From: Microcaldota archaeon
Lineage (GTDB): Archaea > Iainarchaeota > Iainarchaeia > Iainarchaeales > 1-14-0-10-31-34
Length of the DNA: 39,916 nt
Reading direction: 5' to 3'
NCBI GenBank assembly: GCA_018829335.1
Contig: JAHJUD010000054.1
Coordinates: 1-39,916, forward strand
The position numbers and the translations under genes are program-made. Under the pieces are notes generated by a model that was given only the letters and a program-made list of their open reading frames with translations, searched no databases and was not told the origin of the DNA. Numbering within the stretch: the first letter of the stretch is position 1; the number at the start of each line of letters is the position of its first letter. Shown here piece by piece: positions 6,586 through 14,388 of the stretch.

Positions 6586-7005
6586 ATGATAATAAACGCA
6601 AAAGGACTTATCATGGGAAAGCTTGCATCAAAAGTAAGCGAAAAACTGCTTAAAGGAGAAAGAATAGAAATAGTTAATGCAGAACAGGTTTTGATTACAG
6701 GAACAAAAGAGTTTATTATTAAAAGATACAATAAAAAAAGAAACGCTTCAGTTAAAAGCAATCCAAGATTCGGGCCAAAATATCCTAGAAAGCCTGATGC
6801 ATTATTAAAAAAAGCAATTACAGGAATGCTTCCAAAAAAAACAAAAAGAGGAACAGAAGCTAAAAAAAGGCTTAAAATTTATATTAGAGAACCAAAAGAA
6901 CTAAACAAAGAAAAATTTGTTTCAATAAAAGAAGCCCAAAGCAAAACAAACGAAAAAACATGGAAATTAGGCGAAATAAGCAGGCTTTTAGGGGCAAAAT
7001 GGTGA
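6586..7005 (+). CDS. rpl13: 50S ribosomal protein uL13 (L13)
   Basis: Large-subunit protein, 139 aa. It has the archaeal uL13 pattern: IINAKGLIMGKLASKVSEKLLKGE at the start, FGPKYPRKPDALLKKAITGMLPKKTKRG in the middle, and a short C-terminal tail. The start follows CGGTGAAAAA. uS9 begins 4 nt after the stop, and the spacer region contains GGTGATTAA. Confidence 0.96.
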   Translation: MIINAKGLIMGKLASKVSEKLLKGERIEIVNAEQVLITGTKEFIIKRYNKKRNASVKSNPRFGPKYPRKPDALLKKAITGMLPKKTKRGTEAKKRLKIYIREPKELNKEKFVSIKEAQSKTNEKTWKLGEISRLLGAKW

Positions 7006-7009
7006 TTAA

Positions 7010-7708
7010 ATGACAGAAACTGAAAAAAAAGAAGAAAAAATTCCTGTAAAAGACGAATCCAAAGAAAAAACAGAAGAAAAGAAAACAGAAATTGAAGAAA
7101 AAAAGAAAGAAGAAACCCCAAAAGAAAAAGCTGAAGAAAAAAAAGACCCCAAAAAAGAAATTAAAAAAGTACACGAAGAAAAAAATAAGGAAACAGTCAA
7201 AGAAAAGAAAACAGAAAAAGAACCAAAAGAAAACAAAACAGAAGAAATTGAAGAAGAAACTGAAACAGTTTCAAAAAAAAGCAAGAAAAAGAAAGTCAAA
7301 AGAAGCAAAAAGTATGGAATGCTTGTAAAATCAAAAAAGAAAGAAGCTATTGCAAGAGCAGTAATAAAAACAGGCAAAGGAAGAATAACAGTAAACAAAA
7401 AAAACATTGAATTCCTTGAGCCAGAATACGCAAAAGAACTTATTTTTGAGCCGGTAAAGCTTGCAGGAGACACAATAAAAGAAACAGACATAAAAATAAT
7501 CGTAAAAGGCGGAGGATTTATGGGGCAAGCAGTGGCTGCAAGAAGCGTAATAGCTAAAGCAATAGTGGAATACACTAACGACAAAAAATTAAAAGAAAAA
7601 TTCATTAAATACGACAGGCTGTTAATGGTTGATGACCACAGAAGAGTTGAACCAAAAAAGCCTTTAGGAACAAAGGCAAGAAAAAAGAAGCAGAGCTCAA
7701 AGAGGTGA
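7010..7708 (+). CDS. rps9: 30S ribosomal protein uS9 (S9) with ~95-residue Lys/Glu-rich N-terminal extension
   Basis: Residues about 100-232 are a normal archaeal uS9 ([40 protein letters not shown], ending [14 protein letters not shown], the tail that reaches the P site). The first 95 residues are Lys/Glu/Thr low complexity, very like the uS4 tail. The ATG at 7010 has a good GGTGATTAA upstream, and no internal start shows a comparable site, so the extension is likely translated. The usual family length is about 130-135 aa. On the ribosome the extension would sit at the solvent side of the head. Confidence 0.95.
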   Translation: MTETEKKEEKIPVKDESKEKTEEKKTEIEEKKKEETPKEKAEEKKDPKKEIKKVHEEKNKETVKEKKTEKEPKENKTEEIEEETETVSKKSKKKKVKRSKKYGMLVKSKKKEAIARAVIKTGKGRITVNKKNIEFLEPEYAKELIFEPVKLAGDTIKETDIKIIVKGGGFMGQAVAARSVIAKAIVEYTNDKKLKEKFIKYDRLLMVDDHRRVEPKKPLGTKARKKKQSSKR

Positions 7709-7716
7709 ATGAAAAA

Positions 7717-7911
7717 ATGATAATTCCTATAAGATGTTTTTCCTGCGGAAAAGTAGTAGGAGAATACTATGAAGAATTTGAGAAAAGGACCTCAAAAGGA
7801 GAAACAGCAGAAAAAGTATTAGATGATTTAGGCATTACAAGATACTGTTGCAGAAGAATGATTTTAAGCAACGTTGACTTAATGGATAACATAATAAAAT
7901 ACACCAGATGA
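7717..7911 (+). CDS. rpoN: DNA-directed RNA polymerase subunit N (Rpo10)
   Basis: Small zinc-binding subunit equivalent to Rpb10, 64 aa from ATG 7717 ([21 protein letters not shown]). The CxxC near the N-terminus and the [18 protein letters not shown] motif bind one zinc and dock on subunit D. The ORF-track start, GTG 7705, adds four residues. The family N-terminus and the GAGGTGA just upstream favour ATG 7717. It overlaps no neighbour and is read from the uS9 transcript. Confidence 0.96.
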   Translation: MIIPIRCFSCGKVVGEYYEEFEKRTSKGETAEKVLDDLGITRYCCRRMILSNVDLMDNIIKYTR

Positions 7912-7921
7912 GGAGAAAAAA

Positions 7922-8662
7922 ATGAATGAAGAAACAACAGCAACTGACGCGGAAAAATACCTTAAAACAGGTGCCCACATAGGAACAAAATACAAGACTT
8001 GGGGAATGAAAAAATACATTTACAAAAGAAGAGAAGATGGATTAAAGGTAATGGATATTCAGATATTACACCAAAGAATAGAACTTGCCGCAAAAATGAT
8101 TTCAAAACACGAAAAAGAAAAAGTTGCTGTTGTCTCAAGAAAATTATATGGCAAAACCCCAATAAAAAAATTCACAGAACTAGCCGGCGGAAAATCACTG
8201 GCTTCAAGGTTCATTCCTGGAACATTCACCAACCCTGAAGCAAAAGAATTTGTTGAACCTTCACTGCTTATAGTAACAGAACCAGACGCAGACTTTCAGG
8301 CAGTAAAAGAAGCCAAATCATTAAGGATTCCAATAATTGCCTTGGCTTCAACAAACAATTCAACAAAAGACATTGATTTAATTATTCCTGTAAACAACAA
8401 AGGAAGGAAAAGTTTGGCTTTAGTTTACTGGATGCTTGCAAAAAAAGTTCTTCTAGAAAGAGGAGAAATAAAAAACGAAAAAGAATTCAAAAACGAAGTA
8501 GAAGACTTTGAATACAAAATAAAAGAAGGAAGAGAAGAATTAATGAAAGAAAAAAGAGAAGAAGAAAGAAGAAGAAGAGGGACAAGAGGCTCAAGAATGA
8601 GTAGAGGAAGAGACACAGGACGAGATTTCGGAAGAGATACAGGAAGGCGAAACAGGGAATGA
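7922..8662 (+). CDS. rps2: 30S ribosomal protein uS2 (S2/SA)
   Basis: Small-subunit protein, 246 aa. The core (KYLKTGAHIGTKYKTWGMKKYIYKRREDGLKVMDIQ, SRFIPGTFTNPEAKEFVEPSLLIVTEPDADFQAVKEA, IALASTNN) is textbook archaeal uS2. The C-terminal 35 residues are an Arg/Gly/Asp tail with GRDTGRDFGRDTGRR repeats, an RGG-like basic tail not needed for the fold. The start follows AGGAGAAAAA. The stop overlaps the next gene (ATGA). Confidence 0.96.
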   Translation: MNEETTATDAEKYLKTGAHIGTKYKTWGMKKYIYKRREDGLKVMDIQILHQRIELAAKMISKHEKEKVAVVSRKLYGKTPIKKFTELAGGKSLASRFIPGTFTNPEAKEFVEPSLLIVTEPDADFQAVKEAKSLRIPIIALASTNNSTKDIDLIIPVNNKGRKSLALVYWMLAKKVLLERGEIKNEKEFKNEVEDFEYKIKEGREELMKEKREEERRRRGTRGSRMSRGRDTGRDFGRDTGRRNRE

Positions 8663-9465
8663 AAAGAGAAAGCATCCTGAAAGGACGCTTTTATCCAAAA
8701 ACAAAAGAAGAAATTTTATTGCAGTTAAAAAAATTCGTCTCAAACGTAAAGAAAGAAAAAAAAACTGATTTTATAGTTTCACCACATGCAGGAACAATTT
8801 ATTCAGGCCAGACAGCAGCAAAAGCCATTTCTTTATTGAACAAACCAGAAACACTAGTTATTCTTTCACCAAACCACACTGGTTATGGAGAAGAAATTTC
8901 AGTTTATCCTGAAGGGGAATGGGAAACGCCTTTAGGGGAAATTGAAGTTGATGCTGAAGCTGTTGATGCAATAACAAAAAATTTTTCTGATGCAAGAAAA
9001 GATGAAACAGGTCATTTACAAGAGCATTCAATTGAAGTCCAACTGATTTTTTTGCAGTATTTGTTTAAGGAATTCAAAATTGTTCCAATTACTTTAATGA
9101 CTGAAGATTCACAAAAACTTGAAAAATTAGCTAAAACATTAATTCAAGCAGAAAAAGAAAGTAAAAAAAAGTTTAGTGTAATTGCTTCAAGCGATTTCTC
9201 TCATTTTATTTCAGCAGAAAAAGCAAAGGAAAAAGACTTAAAGGCAATAGAACTGATTAAAAAAATGCAAGTACAGAAATTCCACGATTTAGTTCAAAAT
9301 GACAGGTTAAGCATTTGCGGGCATTCTCCAATAGAAGTTTTAATGCATTACTGCAAAAAGAAAGGAATAAAAAAAGCAGAATTAATAGATTATACTAATT
9401 CAGGAAACACAACAAAAGATTTCAGTTCAGTTGTGGCATACGCTGCAATAGGATTCTATAAGTGA
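8659..9465 (+). CDS. MEMO1-family protein (AmmeMemoRadiSam system protein B-like)
   Basis: The 268-aa protein of the MEMO family (PF01875) resembles non-haem iron dioxygenases. Conserved segments are visible: GRFYP near the N-terminus, SPHAGTIYSGQTAAKAISLL, ILSPNHTGYGEEISVYPEGEWETPLGEI, EHSIEVQLIFLQYL and IASSDFSHF, which include the metal-binding His and Asp positions. The function in archaea is not settled. Location between uS2 and isoprenoid genes is common in archaea and is kept here. It overlaps uS2 by 4 nt and idi2 abuts it. Confidence 0.92.
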   Translation: MKRESILKGRFYPKTKEEILLQLKKFVSNVKKEKKTDFIVSPHAGTIYSGQTAAKAISLLNKPETLVILSPNHTGYGEEISVYPEGEWETPLGEIEVDAEAVDAITKNFSDARKDETGHLQEHSIEVQLIFLQYLFKEFKIVPITLMTEDSQKLEKLAKTLIQAEKESKKKFSVIASSDFSHFISAEKAKEKDLKAIELIKKMQVQKFHDLVQNDRLSICGHSPIEVLMHYCKKKGIKKAELIDYTNSGNTTKDFSSVVAYAAIGFYK

Positions 9466-9470
9466 AAAAA

Positions 9471-10499
9471 ATGAAAACAGGAAAAAGAAAAGACAAACAC
9501 ATTAAACTGGCAACCCAGAAAAAAAACCAGTTCAAAAAAACAAATCTGCTGGAAGAAGTTGAACTTATACATAATCCTTTGGCTGGTTTTGAATTAAGTG
9601 AAATTGATACAGCCACTTCCTTTTTAGGGGAAAAATTCTCTTTTCCTTTAAGTGTAAGGCCTATTACCGGCGGAACAAAAAAAAGTTTCAAGTTCAATAA
9701 AAATATTGCTTTAGCGTGCGAAAAAAAAGGAATAGGGTTTTCCCTTGGTTCAATGAGAACAGCATTAGAAAACAAAAATAAAATAAAATATTTTAAAATG
9801 AGAAAATTCTGTCCTGAAATTTTTCTGGAAGCAAATATTGGAGCATTAGAATTGAACAAATATTCTGTTCAAAAAATCGATTCTTTTTTAAATGAAATTC
9901 AGGCTGACGCAATTTCAGTTCATTTAAATCCTGCACAAGAATTAATGCAAAATCCTAAAGCAAAAGGTTTTTCAAAACAGTTTTCTAATATTAAGAAGTT
10001 TGCTGAAGAAAGCAGTTTTCCTGTAATAGTAAAAGAAGTCGGAAACGGAATCTCTTTTGAAACAGCAAAAAAATTGAATTCAACGAAAATTAAAGCAATT
10101 GATGTTGCTGGCTCTGGAGGAACTTCTTTTGTTAAAATTGATTCAGCTCTTTATTCAAGAAAAAGACTAAGTGAAGTTTTCGGAGAATTTGGAATTCCAA
10201 CTGCTGCATCAGTTTTAATGACAAAAAAAGCAAGTAAAAAAAAGATTATTGCTTCAGGCGGAATAAGAAATGGATTAGAAATAGCCAAAAGCTTGATTTT
10301 AGGCGCTGATTTGGCTGGAATTGCGACTCCTGCACTGATTAAAGCAAAAAAAGGAGAAAAAGCAGTTGAAAAACTAATTGAAATACTTGAAGAAGAATTA
10401 AGGATTTCGATGTTTTTGTGCGGGGCAAAAAATATTCAGGAATTAAAAAAGAAAAAAGCTGTCTTGCAGAATAATCTGCTTGAATGGAATAAGCCCTAA
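9471..10499 (+). CDS. fni: Type 2 isopentenyl-diphosphate isomerase
   Basis: FMN- and NADPH-dependent enzyme interconverting IPP and DMAPP for archaeal lipid synthesis. Motifs: RKDKHIKLA at the start, ITGG (substrate/flavin loop), GFSLGSMRTAL, VHLNPAQELMQ (catalytic Gln and metal-binding Glu), VIVKEVGNGIS, DVAGSGGTSF, and IIASGGIRNGLEIAKSLILGADLAG for the FMN phosphate. Length 342 aa from ATG 9471 is normal. The alternative GTG 9462 overlaps the MEMO stop. The mevalonate kinase often found beside it is absent from the window. Confidence 0.92.
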   Translation: MKTGKRKDKHIKLATQKKNQFKKTNLLEEVELIHNPLAGFELSEIDTATSFLGEKFSFPLSVRPITGGTKKSFKFNKNIALACEKKGIGFSLGSMRTALENKNKIKYFKMRKFCPEIFLEANIGALELNKYSVQKIDSFLNEIQADAISVHLNPAQELMQNPKAKGFSKQFSNIKKFAEESSFPVIVKEVGNGISFETAKKLNSTKIKAIDVAGSGGTSFVKIDSALYSRKRLSEVFGEFGIPTAASVLMTKKASKKKIIASGGIRNGLEIAKSLILGADLAGIATPALIKAKKGEKAVEKLIEILEEELRISMFLCGAKNIQELKKKKAVLQNNLLEWNKP

Positions 10500-10512
10500 T
10501 TCTTTCACTCTA

Positions 10513-10532
10513 AGGAGTAAATTTATATAGTG
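10513..10532 (+). promoter_or_regulatory. TATA-box promoter of the TrmB-family gene
   Basis: A clear archaeal BRE/TATA element, AGTAAATTTATATAG, lies about 34 nt before the ATG at 10560. Transcription would start around 10550, giving a very short leader. This is the first strong promoter after the ribosomal operon and marks a new transcription unit. Confidence 0.7.
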
Positions 10533-10559
10533 GTTTGTATATCTAATTAAATGATTTAA

Positions 10560-11288
10560 ATGGACTCAGAAACTGTTTCTTTTTTTGGCTCTCTTGGCTT
10601 GACTGAATATGAATCAAAAGCAGTTCTTGCATTAATCCATAAAAGCTCTTTGGAAGCCCCTGAAATAAGCAGGAATGGGGAAATACCTAAAACAAGAGTT
10701 TATGACATTTTAGAAAAACTTGAAGGAAAAGGATTAGTGATTGCATTAGAAGGAAGGCCAAAAAAATATCAGGCAATAGAAACAGAAAAAATAATTGAAA
10801 AACTAATGGAATCAAAGAAAAAAGAATTCACTGAAACACAAAAAAACGCTGAAAAATTAAGAGAAAAACTTAACTTTCAGGGAAAAAACGAAGCAAAAGA
10901 AAGCATTTTAAGAGTAAAACATTTAAGCGATTTTGACAGGATTTTAGGACAGGAAATACTTAAAGCAAAAAAAACTGTTATAGGCTTTACTGAAATAAAA
11001 GAAAAAAGACATTACTTGGACGAAGCATTAGGAAAAGCAATGGAAAAAAAAGTTCAGGTTCAGTTAATTTCAAGTGACAGAGAAGCAGAAAAATTTTTTT
11101 CAAATACAAAACTGCTTACAAAAAATTCCTCACATTCATTAAATGCTTTTGTGATTGACGGAAAAAAAATTGTTTTAGGGTTGGACAGCTTTAAAGAAGA
11201 AAAACCACATTACCATTTAGCAATACTGCAGAATAAAAGCCTTGCAGAAGCAATTACAGGGCATTTTAAAAGCAAATGGAAAGATTAA
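10560..11288 (+). CDS. TrmB-family transcriptional regulator
   Basis: The 242-aa protein has an N-terminal winged helix (residues 8-75: SLGLTEYESKAVLALIHKSSLEAPEISRNGEIPKTRVYDILEKLEGKGLV), which is the TrmB DNA-binding domain. A coiled linker (75-110) and a C-terminal phospholipase-D-like sensor domain follow. In the family, the C-terminal part often binds sugars or other effectors. The full sugar-binding domain of Thermococcus TrmB is absent, so no ligand can be assigned. It has its own TATA promoter and overlaps the next ORF by 13 nt, which suggests co-expression with that membrane protein. Confidence 0.88.
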   Translation: MDSETVSFFGSLGLTEYESKAVLALIHKSSLEAPEISRNGEIPKTRVYDILEKLEGKGLVIALEGRPKKYQAIETEKIIEKLMESKKKEFTETQKNAEKLREKLNFQGKNEAKESILRVKHLSDFDRILGQEILKAKKTVIGFTEIKEKRHYLDEALGKAMEKKVQVQLISSDREAEKFFSNTKLLTKNSSHSLNAFVIDGKKIVLGLDSFKEEKPHYHLAILQNKSLAEAITGHFKSKWKD

Positions 11289-11605
11289 AGGAAAAATTTA
11301 AAAAGAAAGAAAACAAAGATGATATTATGGAACCAGATTACCTGCAAAAACTAAAAAAACAAGTAGAAAAAGGAATGGATGTAAAAGGATACGGCACATT
11401 TATTTTGATTATTTTAATGATTGGATTTTTTTTTAATTTAGGGTTAGGGAATCCAGTAGGCAATGCATTAGAAGGAAAAACAGGAACACAAGAAAAAACC
11501 TGTGAACAAATAAACGGCATATGCTCTGAAAATTCCTGCATTGAAGGCTATGCTGAAAAAGAAAATTACTGCCCTAAAAGCCTTTATTGCTGCAAAAAAG
11601 CCTGA
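11276..11605 (+). CDS. Small membrane-anchored protein with six-cysteine (beta-defensin-like) C-terminal motif
   Basis: The 109-aa protein has a basic N-terminal cytosolic part, one membrane helix (about 41-60, GTFILIILMIGFFFNLGLG) and a short outside domain. The last 35 residues have six cysteines spaced C-x6-C-x4-C-x10-C-x5-CC. That spacing falls within the beta-defensin pattern, but similar small Cys-rich tails also occur in uncharacterised archaeal proteins, so homology is not claimed. The start may instead be the internal ATG at 11327. It overlaps the TrmB-family gene and is probably co-transcribed. Function unknown; likely a disulfide-stabilised surface domain. Confidence 0.75.
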   Translation: MERLKEKFKKKENKDDIMEPDYLQKLKKQVEKGMDVKGYGTFILIILMIGFFFNLGLGNPVGNALEGKTGTQEKTCEQINGICSENSCIEGYAEKENYCPKSLYCCKKA

Positions 11606-11615
11606 CAATAAAAAT

Positions 11616-11634
11616 TAAACTCTTTTTATTTAAG
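11616..11634 (+). promoter_or_regulatory. Probable TATA promoter of gltX
   Basis: The 52-nt gap before gltX contains CTTTTTATTTAAGCAT, a TATA-like A/T box about 30 nt before the ATG at 11658. No good SD sequence is present, so the message may have a very short leader. Confidence 0.5.
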
Positions 11635-11657
11635 CATATTTCTGGGCAGGGTTAATT

Positions 11658-13352
11658 ATGGACGAAAAACTAAAAGAAATGACATTCAAGTATGCAGTAA
11701 AAAATGCAGCAGAACATTTAGGTAAAGCAGACTTAAAAGCAGTAATAGGAAAATTAGTGGCAATAGATAAAGAATTAGGCAAAAATTTAGGCAAACACAT
11801 AAAAGAAATAACAGAAATAGTCGAAAAAGTAAATGCAATGGACAAAAAAACATTAGAAGAAAAATTCAGTTCATTTGAAAGTTTTAATGAGCTTCCTGAA
11901 AGAGAAAAAAAAGAAGAAATGTTTTTGGATTGGGCAGACAAACAAAGAGTAGTTACAAGATATGCTCCTAATCCAAATGGGCCGTTTCATTTAGGCAATG
12001 CAAGAGCTTTATTGATGTCTTATGATTATGCAAGAAAATACAAAGGAAAATTTATTTTAAGGTTTGATGATACCGATCCTAAAGTAAAAAAATCAATTAA
12101 AGAACCAGAAAAAGTATTTAAAAAAGACTTGGATTGGCTTGGAGTAAAAGTAGACGAAACATTTTTTGCCTCTGACAGAATGGAAATATACTATAATTAC
12201 ATGAAAAAAATTATTTCAATGGATAAAGCTTATGTATGCAAATGCGAAAAAGAAAAATGGAAAGAAAAAATTGATGAAAACAAATCCTGTAAATGCAGGG
12301 AAAAAAATTCTAAAGAGCAGTTAAAAGAATTCGAAAAAATGCTTTCACATGAATTAAAGGAAGGCACAGCTGTTTTAAGGATTAAAACAGATTTGGACGC
12401 AAAAGACCCTTCTTTAAGGGACTGGTGGGCGGCAAAAATAGTTGACAACCCAGAGCACCCAAGAGTTGGAGACAAATATAAAGTATGGCCTTCATATAAT
12501 TTTGCTTCAGCAACAGACGACCATGAAATGGGAATAACCCTGATAATTAGAGGGCAAGAGCATGCACAAAATGCAGAAAAACAAAAATTTTTGTATAAAT
12601 ATTTTAATTGGGTTTATCCTGAAACATTTCATACAGGAAGAATTAAACTAAAAGAAATGGTTTTAAGCACATCCAAAATAAAAGAAGGCATTGAAAAAGG
12701 AATTTATTTTGGCTGGGATGATCCTCGCTTGGGAACAATACAGGCTTTGAGAAGAAGAGGGTTTAATCCTAACACAATAAAAGAAATCATTAAAGAAATA
12801 GGAGTGAAAAGCTCTGATGTCACAGTTGATTTCTCCAGAATCGTTGATGTAAATAAAGGATTTATTGACGCAAAATCTGACAGGTATTATTTTATTGAAG
12901 ACCCAATAAAATTAGAAGTGAATTTTGTGCCTGAAATGCAAATAGAAAAACCATTGCACCCAGATTACCCTGATCAAACCAAAACATATGAGGTAAGCAA
13001 AGGAACACAGACTTTTTTGATTTCAAGAAAACAAACAGAAAAACTTGAATTAGGAAAAATTGCAAGATTAAAACATGCATTAAATTTTCGTGTAATAAGA
13101 AAAGACGAAATGCAGATTTTTGGAGAATTTGTTGGAATACAAAAACTAGAGAATAAAACTTTGATTCCATGGATTTTAAAAGAAACTTCAGCCGAAATAA
13201 TGATGGATAATGCAGTAAAAAAACATGGAATAATTGAAAAAGAAATTCTCGAAGAAAAAGAAGGAAATACTATTCAATTAGAAAACTTTGGATACGCAAG
13301 AATAGACGAAATAGAAAAAGAAAAAATTGTTTTATGGTTTGCGCACAAATAA
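11658..13352 (+). CDS. gltX: Glutamyl-tRNA synthetase (archaeal type)
   Basis: Class I synthetase that charges tRNA-Glu (and tRNA-Gln in organisms using the amidotransferase route). It is 564 aa. An N-terminal helical extension of about 95 aa, typical of archaeal GluRS, precedes the Rossmann domain with the HIGH-like motif NPNGPFHLGNARALL and FILRFDDTDPKVKK. The KMSKS-equivalent is VLSTSKIKEGI. The all-beta anticodon-binding domain of the GlnRS type fills the last 200 residues. An insert with several cysteines (CKCEKEKW, CKCREKN) around residues 194-215 resembles the zinc-binding insert found in many GluRS. Confidence 0.95.
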   Translation: MDEKLKEMTFKYAVKNAAEHLGKADLKAVIGKLVAIDKELGKNLGKHIKEITEIVEKVNAMDKKTLEEKFSSFESFNELPEREKKEEMFLDWADKQRVVTRYAPNPNGPFHLGNARALLMSYDYARKYKGKFILRFDDTDPKVKKSIKEPEKVFKKDLDWLGVKVDETFFASDRMEIYYNYMKKIISMDKAYVCKCEKEKWKEKIDENKSCKCREKNSKEQLKEFEKMLSHELKEGTAVLRIKTDLDAKDPSLRDWWAAKIVDNPEHPRVGDKYKVWPSYNFASATDDHEMGITLIIRGQEHAQNAEKQKFLYKYFNWVYPETFHTGRIKLKEMVLSTSKIKEGIEKGIYFGWDDPRLGTIQALRRRGFNPNTIKEIIKEIGVKSSDVTVDFSRIVDVNKGFIDAKSDRYYFIEDPIKLEVNFVPEMQIEKPLHPDYPDQTKTYEVSKGTQTFLISRKQTEKLELGKIARLKHALNFRVIRKDEMQIFGEFVGIQKLENKTLIPWILKETSAEIMMDNAVKKHGIIEKEILEEKEGNTIQLENFGYARIDEIEKEKIVLWFAHK

Positions 13353-13362
13353 GCAAAAAAAA

Positions 13363-13382
13363 ACACCTTTTCCAAAAGGTGT
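13363..13382 (+). terminator. Hairpin after gltX, probable transcription end
   Basis: ACACCTTTT at 13363-13371 and AAAAGGTGT at 13374-13382 form a perfect inverted repeat with almost no loop, just past the gltX stop. A second hairpin follows at 13391. There is no downstream T-tract on the + strand, so this may be an RNA-end hairpin rather than a T-tract terminator. Confidence 0.45.
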
Positions 13383-13390
13383 AACAAAAT

Positions 13391-13409
13391 GTACGGCGTA
13401 AAGCCGTAC
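13391..13409. repeat. Solitary GTAAA-loop hairpin related to H3 of the 92-nt element
   Basis: GTACGGC-GTAAA-GCCGTAC is a perfect 7-bp stem with a 5-nt loop. In the 32709 copy of the 92-nt element, hairpin H3 on the same strand has the same stem length and the same GTAAA loop, with different but complementary stem bases. It looks like an isolated hairpin of the same type. Confidence 0.55.
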
Positions 13410-13468
13410 TGAAAAAATAAAGAAAAGCAAAGGATTAAAAGAAACAAAAAACAAATTAATGAAGGAAA

Positions 13469-14281
13469 ATGATTAAAATGAAAAAAATAATTTTAATTGG
13501 AATTGTATTGCTTATTTTTTTGGCTGCCTGCATTCAGCAGAATTCAGTTACAGAAGTGAACAATTCCAACACAAACACAAATGGCAATCAGACAAATGAA
13601 ATACAAAAAAAAGACTGTGTTTCAATAACTGATTCAATGATTTTTGATGAAAGCTTTAATGGAAAAACAATAAAGTTATGTGAAGGAATTCAAAACATAT
13701 CCCAAGGAATCCTTGTAATAGGCAATGACATGACAATTGAATGTGATGGAACTGTAATTCAGGGAGAAGAGGAATTAGAAGGAATAAAAATCACAGGAAA
13801 CAACAATACAATAAAAAACTGCATAATACAAAATTTCAGGTATGGCTTGCTTTTAAGGGGAGAAAACAACAAAATAACAAACAACACTCTGAAAAACAAC
13901 TTTTACGGCATTGCATTAGAATACTCTTATAACACTGAAATCACAGGGAATACAGTTTCAGGCAACTCACAGCAGGGAATTTTGCTTAAAGCTTCAGGAA
14001 ACAATTCAATTCGAAACAATACAATAACAGGAAACGCCTGGGGAATCTGGTTAGACAGAGCTGAAAGCAATATAATCGAAAACAATACAATAACAGGAAA
14101 CGCATTAGACGGAATAAGATTATACAATAATTCAGTTAACAACAATTTAAGCCAGAATACAATAACAGGCAACACAACAGGAATAAGAATGGAAAACCCT
14201 GAAAACAACACAATAGGAAACAATACACTTCAGGACAATAACACTTCAACAATAACAGGAAACAACGATATACAGGAATGA
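13469..14281 (+). CDS. Lipoprotein with NosD-like right-handed beta-helix repeats
   Basis: A signal peptide (KKIILIGIVLLIFLAACI) has a lipobox, LAAC, so the mature protein would be lipid-anchored outside the membrane. An Asn/Thr-rich linker follows. From about residue 85 there are roughly eight turns of about 22 residues of the form NNTITGNxxGIxL, the pattern of parallel beta-helix proteins (NosD/PbH1 repeats). These often bind or process carbohydrate or act as surface adhesins. No catalytic motif is visible. Many N-x-T/S sequons suggest N-glycosylation. The start may be ATG 13478 (MKKI...). It stands alone between gltX and rpl7ae. Confidence 0.85.
   Translation: MIKMKKIILIGIVLLIFLAACIQQNSVTEVNNSNTNTNGNQTNEIQKKDCVSITDSMIFDESFNGKTIKLCEGIQNISQGILVIGNDMTIECDGTVIQGEEELEGIKITGNNNTIKNCIIQNFRYGLLLRGENNKITNNTLKNNFYGIALEYSYNTEITGNTVSGNSQQGILLKASGNNSIRNNTITGNAWGIWLDRAESNIIENNTITGNALDGIRLYNNSVNNNLSQNTITGNTTGIRMENPENNTIGNNTLQDNNTSTITGNNDIQE
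14015..14103 (+). repeat. In-frame duplicated beta-helix turn
   Basis: A 23-nt block beginning AACAATACAATAACAGG occurs identically at 14015-14037 and 14081-14103. The 66-nt spacing equals 22 codons, or one beta-helix turn. This shows recent duplication or conversion of repeat units within the lipoprotein gene. Confidence 0.8.
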
Positions 14282-14302
14282 AAAAAGCGTCTTGATTACC
14301 TT

Positions 14303-14318
14303 TAAAAAGCTTTTTTTA
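14303..14318 (+). terminator. T-rich terminator after the beta-helix lipoprotein gene
   Basis: Just after the lipoprotein stop, the self-complementary AAAAAGCTTTTT merges into a run of seven T on the + strand. Archaeal RNA polymerase terminates on such T-tracts. Confidence 0.5.
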
Positions 14319-14321
14319 CAC

Positions 14322-14388
14322 GGTTTTTATACTTGTTTTGCCGATGACAATGAACAGCCGTAAATGGCTGCAAGGAGGTTGATTTTTA
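14322..14388 (+). promoter_or_regulatory. Promoter and short structured leader of rpl7ae
   Basis: A TATA-like box GGTTTTTATACTTG is centred near 14328, predicting a start near 14354. The leader would then begin with the hairpin CAGCC-GTAAAT-GGCTG (14355-14370), followed by a strong SD, AAGGAGGTTGAT, 7 nt before the ATG. L7Ae autoregulates through a leader RNA in some archaea. No clear kink-turn is seen here. Confidence 0.5.

Noticed and set aside
6879-7605. Minus-strand Phe/Ser-rich ORFs opposite uS9
   Set aside because: Shadows of the Lys/Glu-rich coding sequence, with no start signals.
13991-14240. Regular repeats considered as a CRISPR array
   Set aside because: The 66-nt periodicity is in frame within a beta-helix protein and the repeats are degenerate at the protein level, so they are structural repeats of the lipoprotein.
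14342-14382. Box C/D-like or kink-turn motif (GATGA ... TTGA) in the rpl7ae leader
   Set aside because: GATGA lies upstream of the transcript start predicted from the TATA box, the D-box would be TTGA rather than CTGA, and the helices flanking the motifs do not give a proper C-stem/NC-stem pair.
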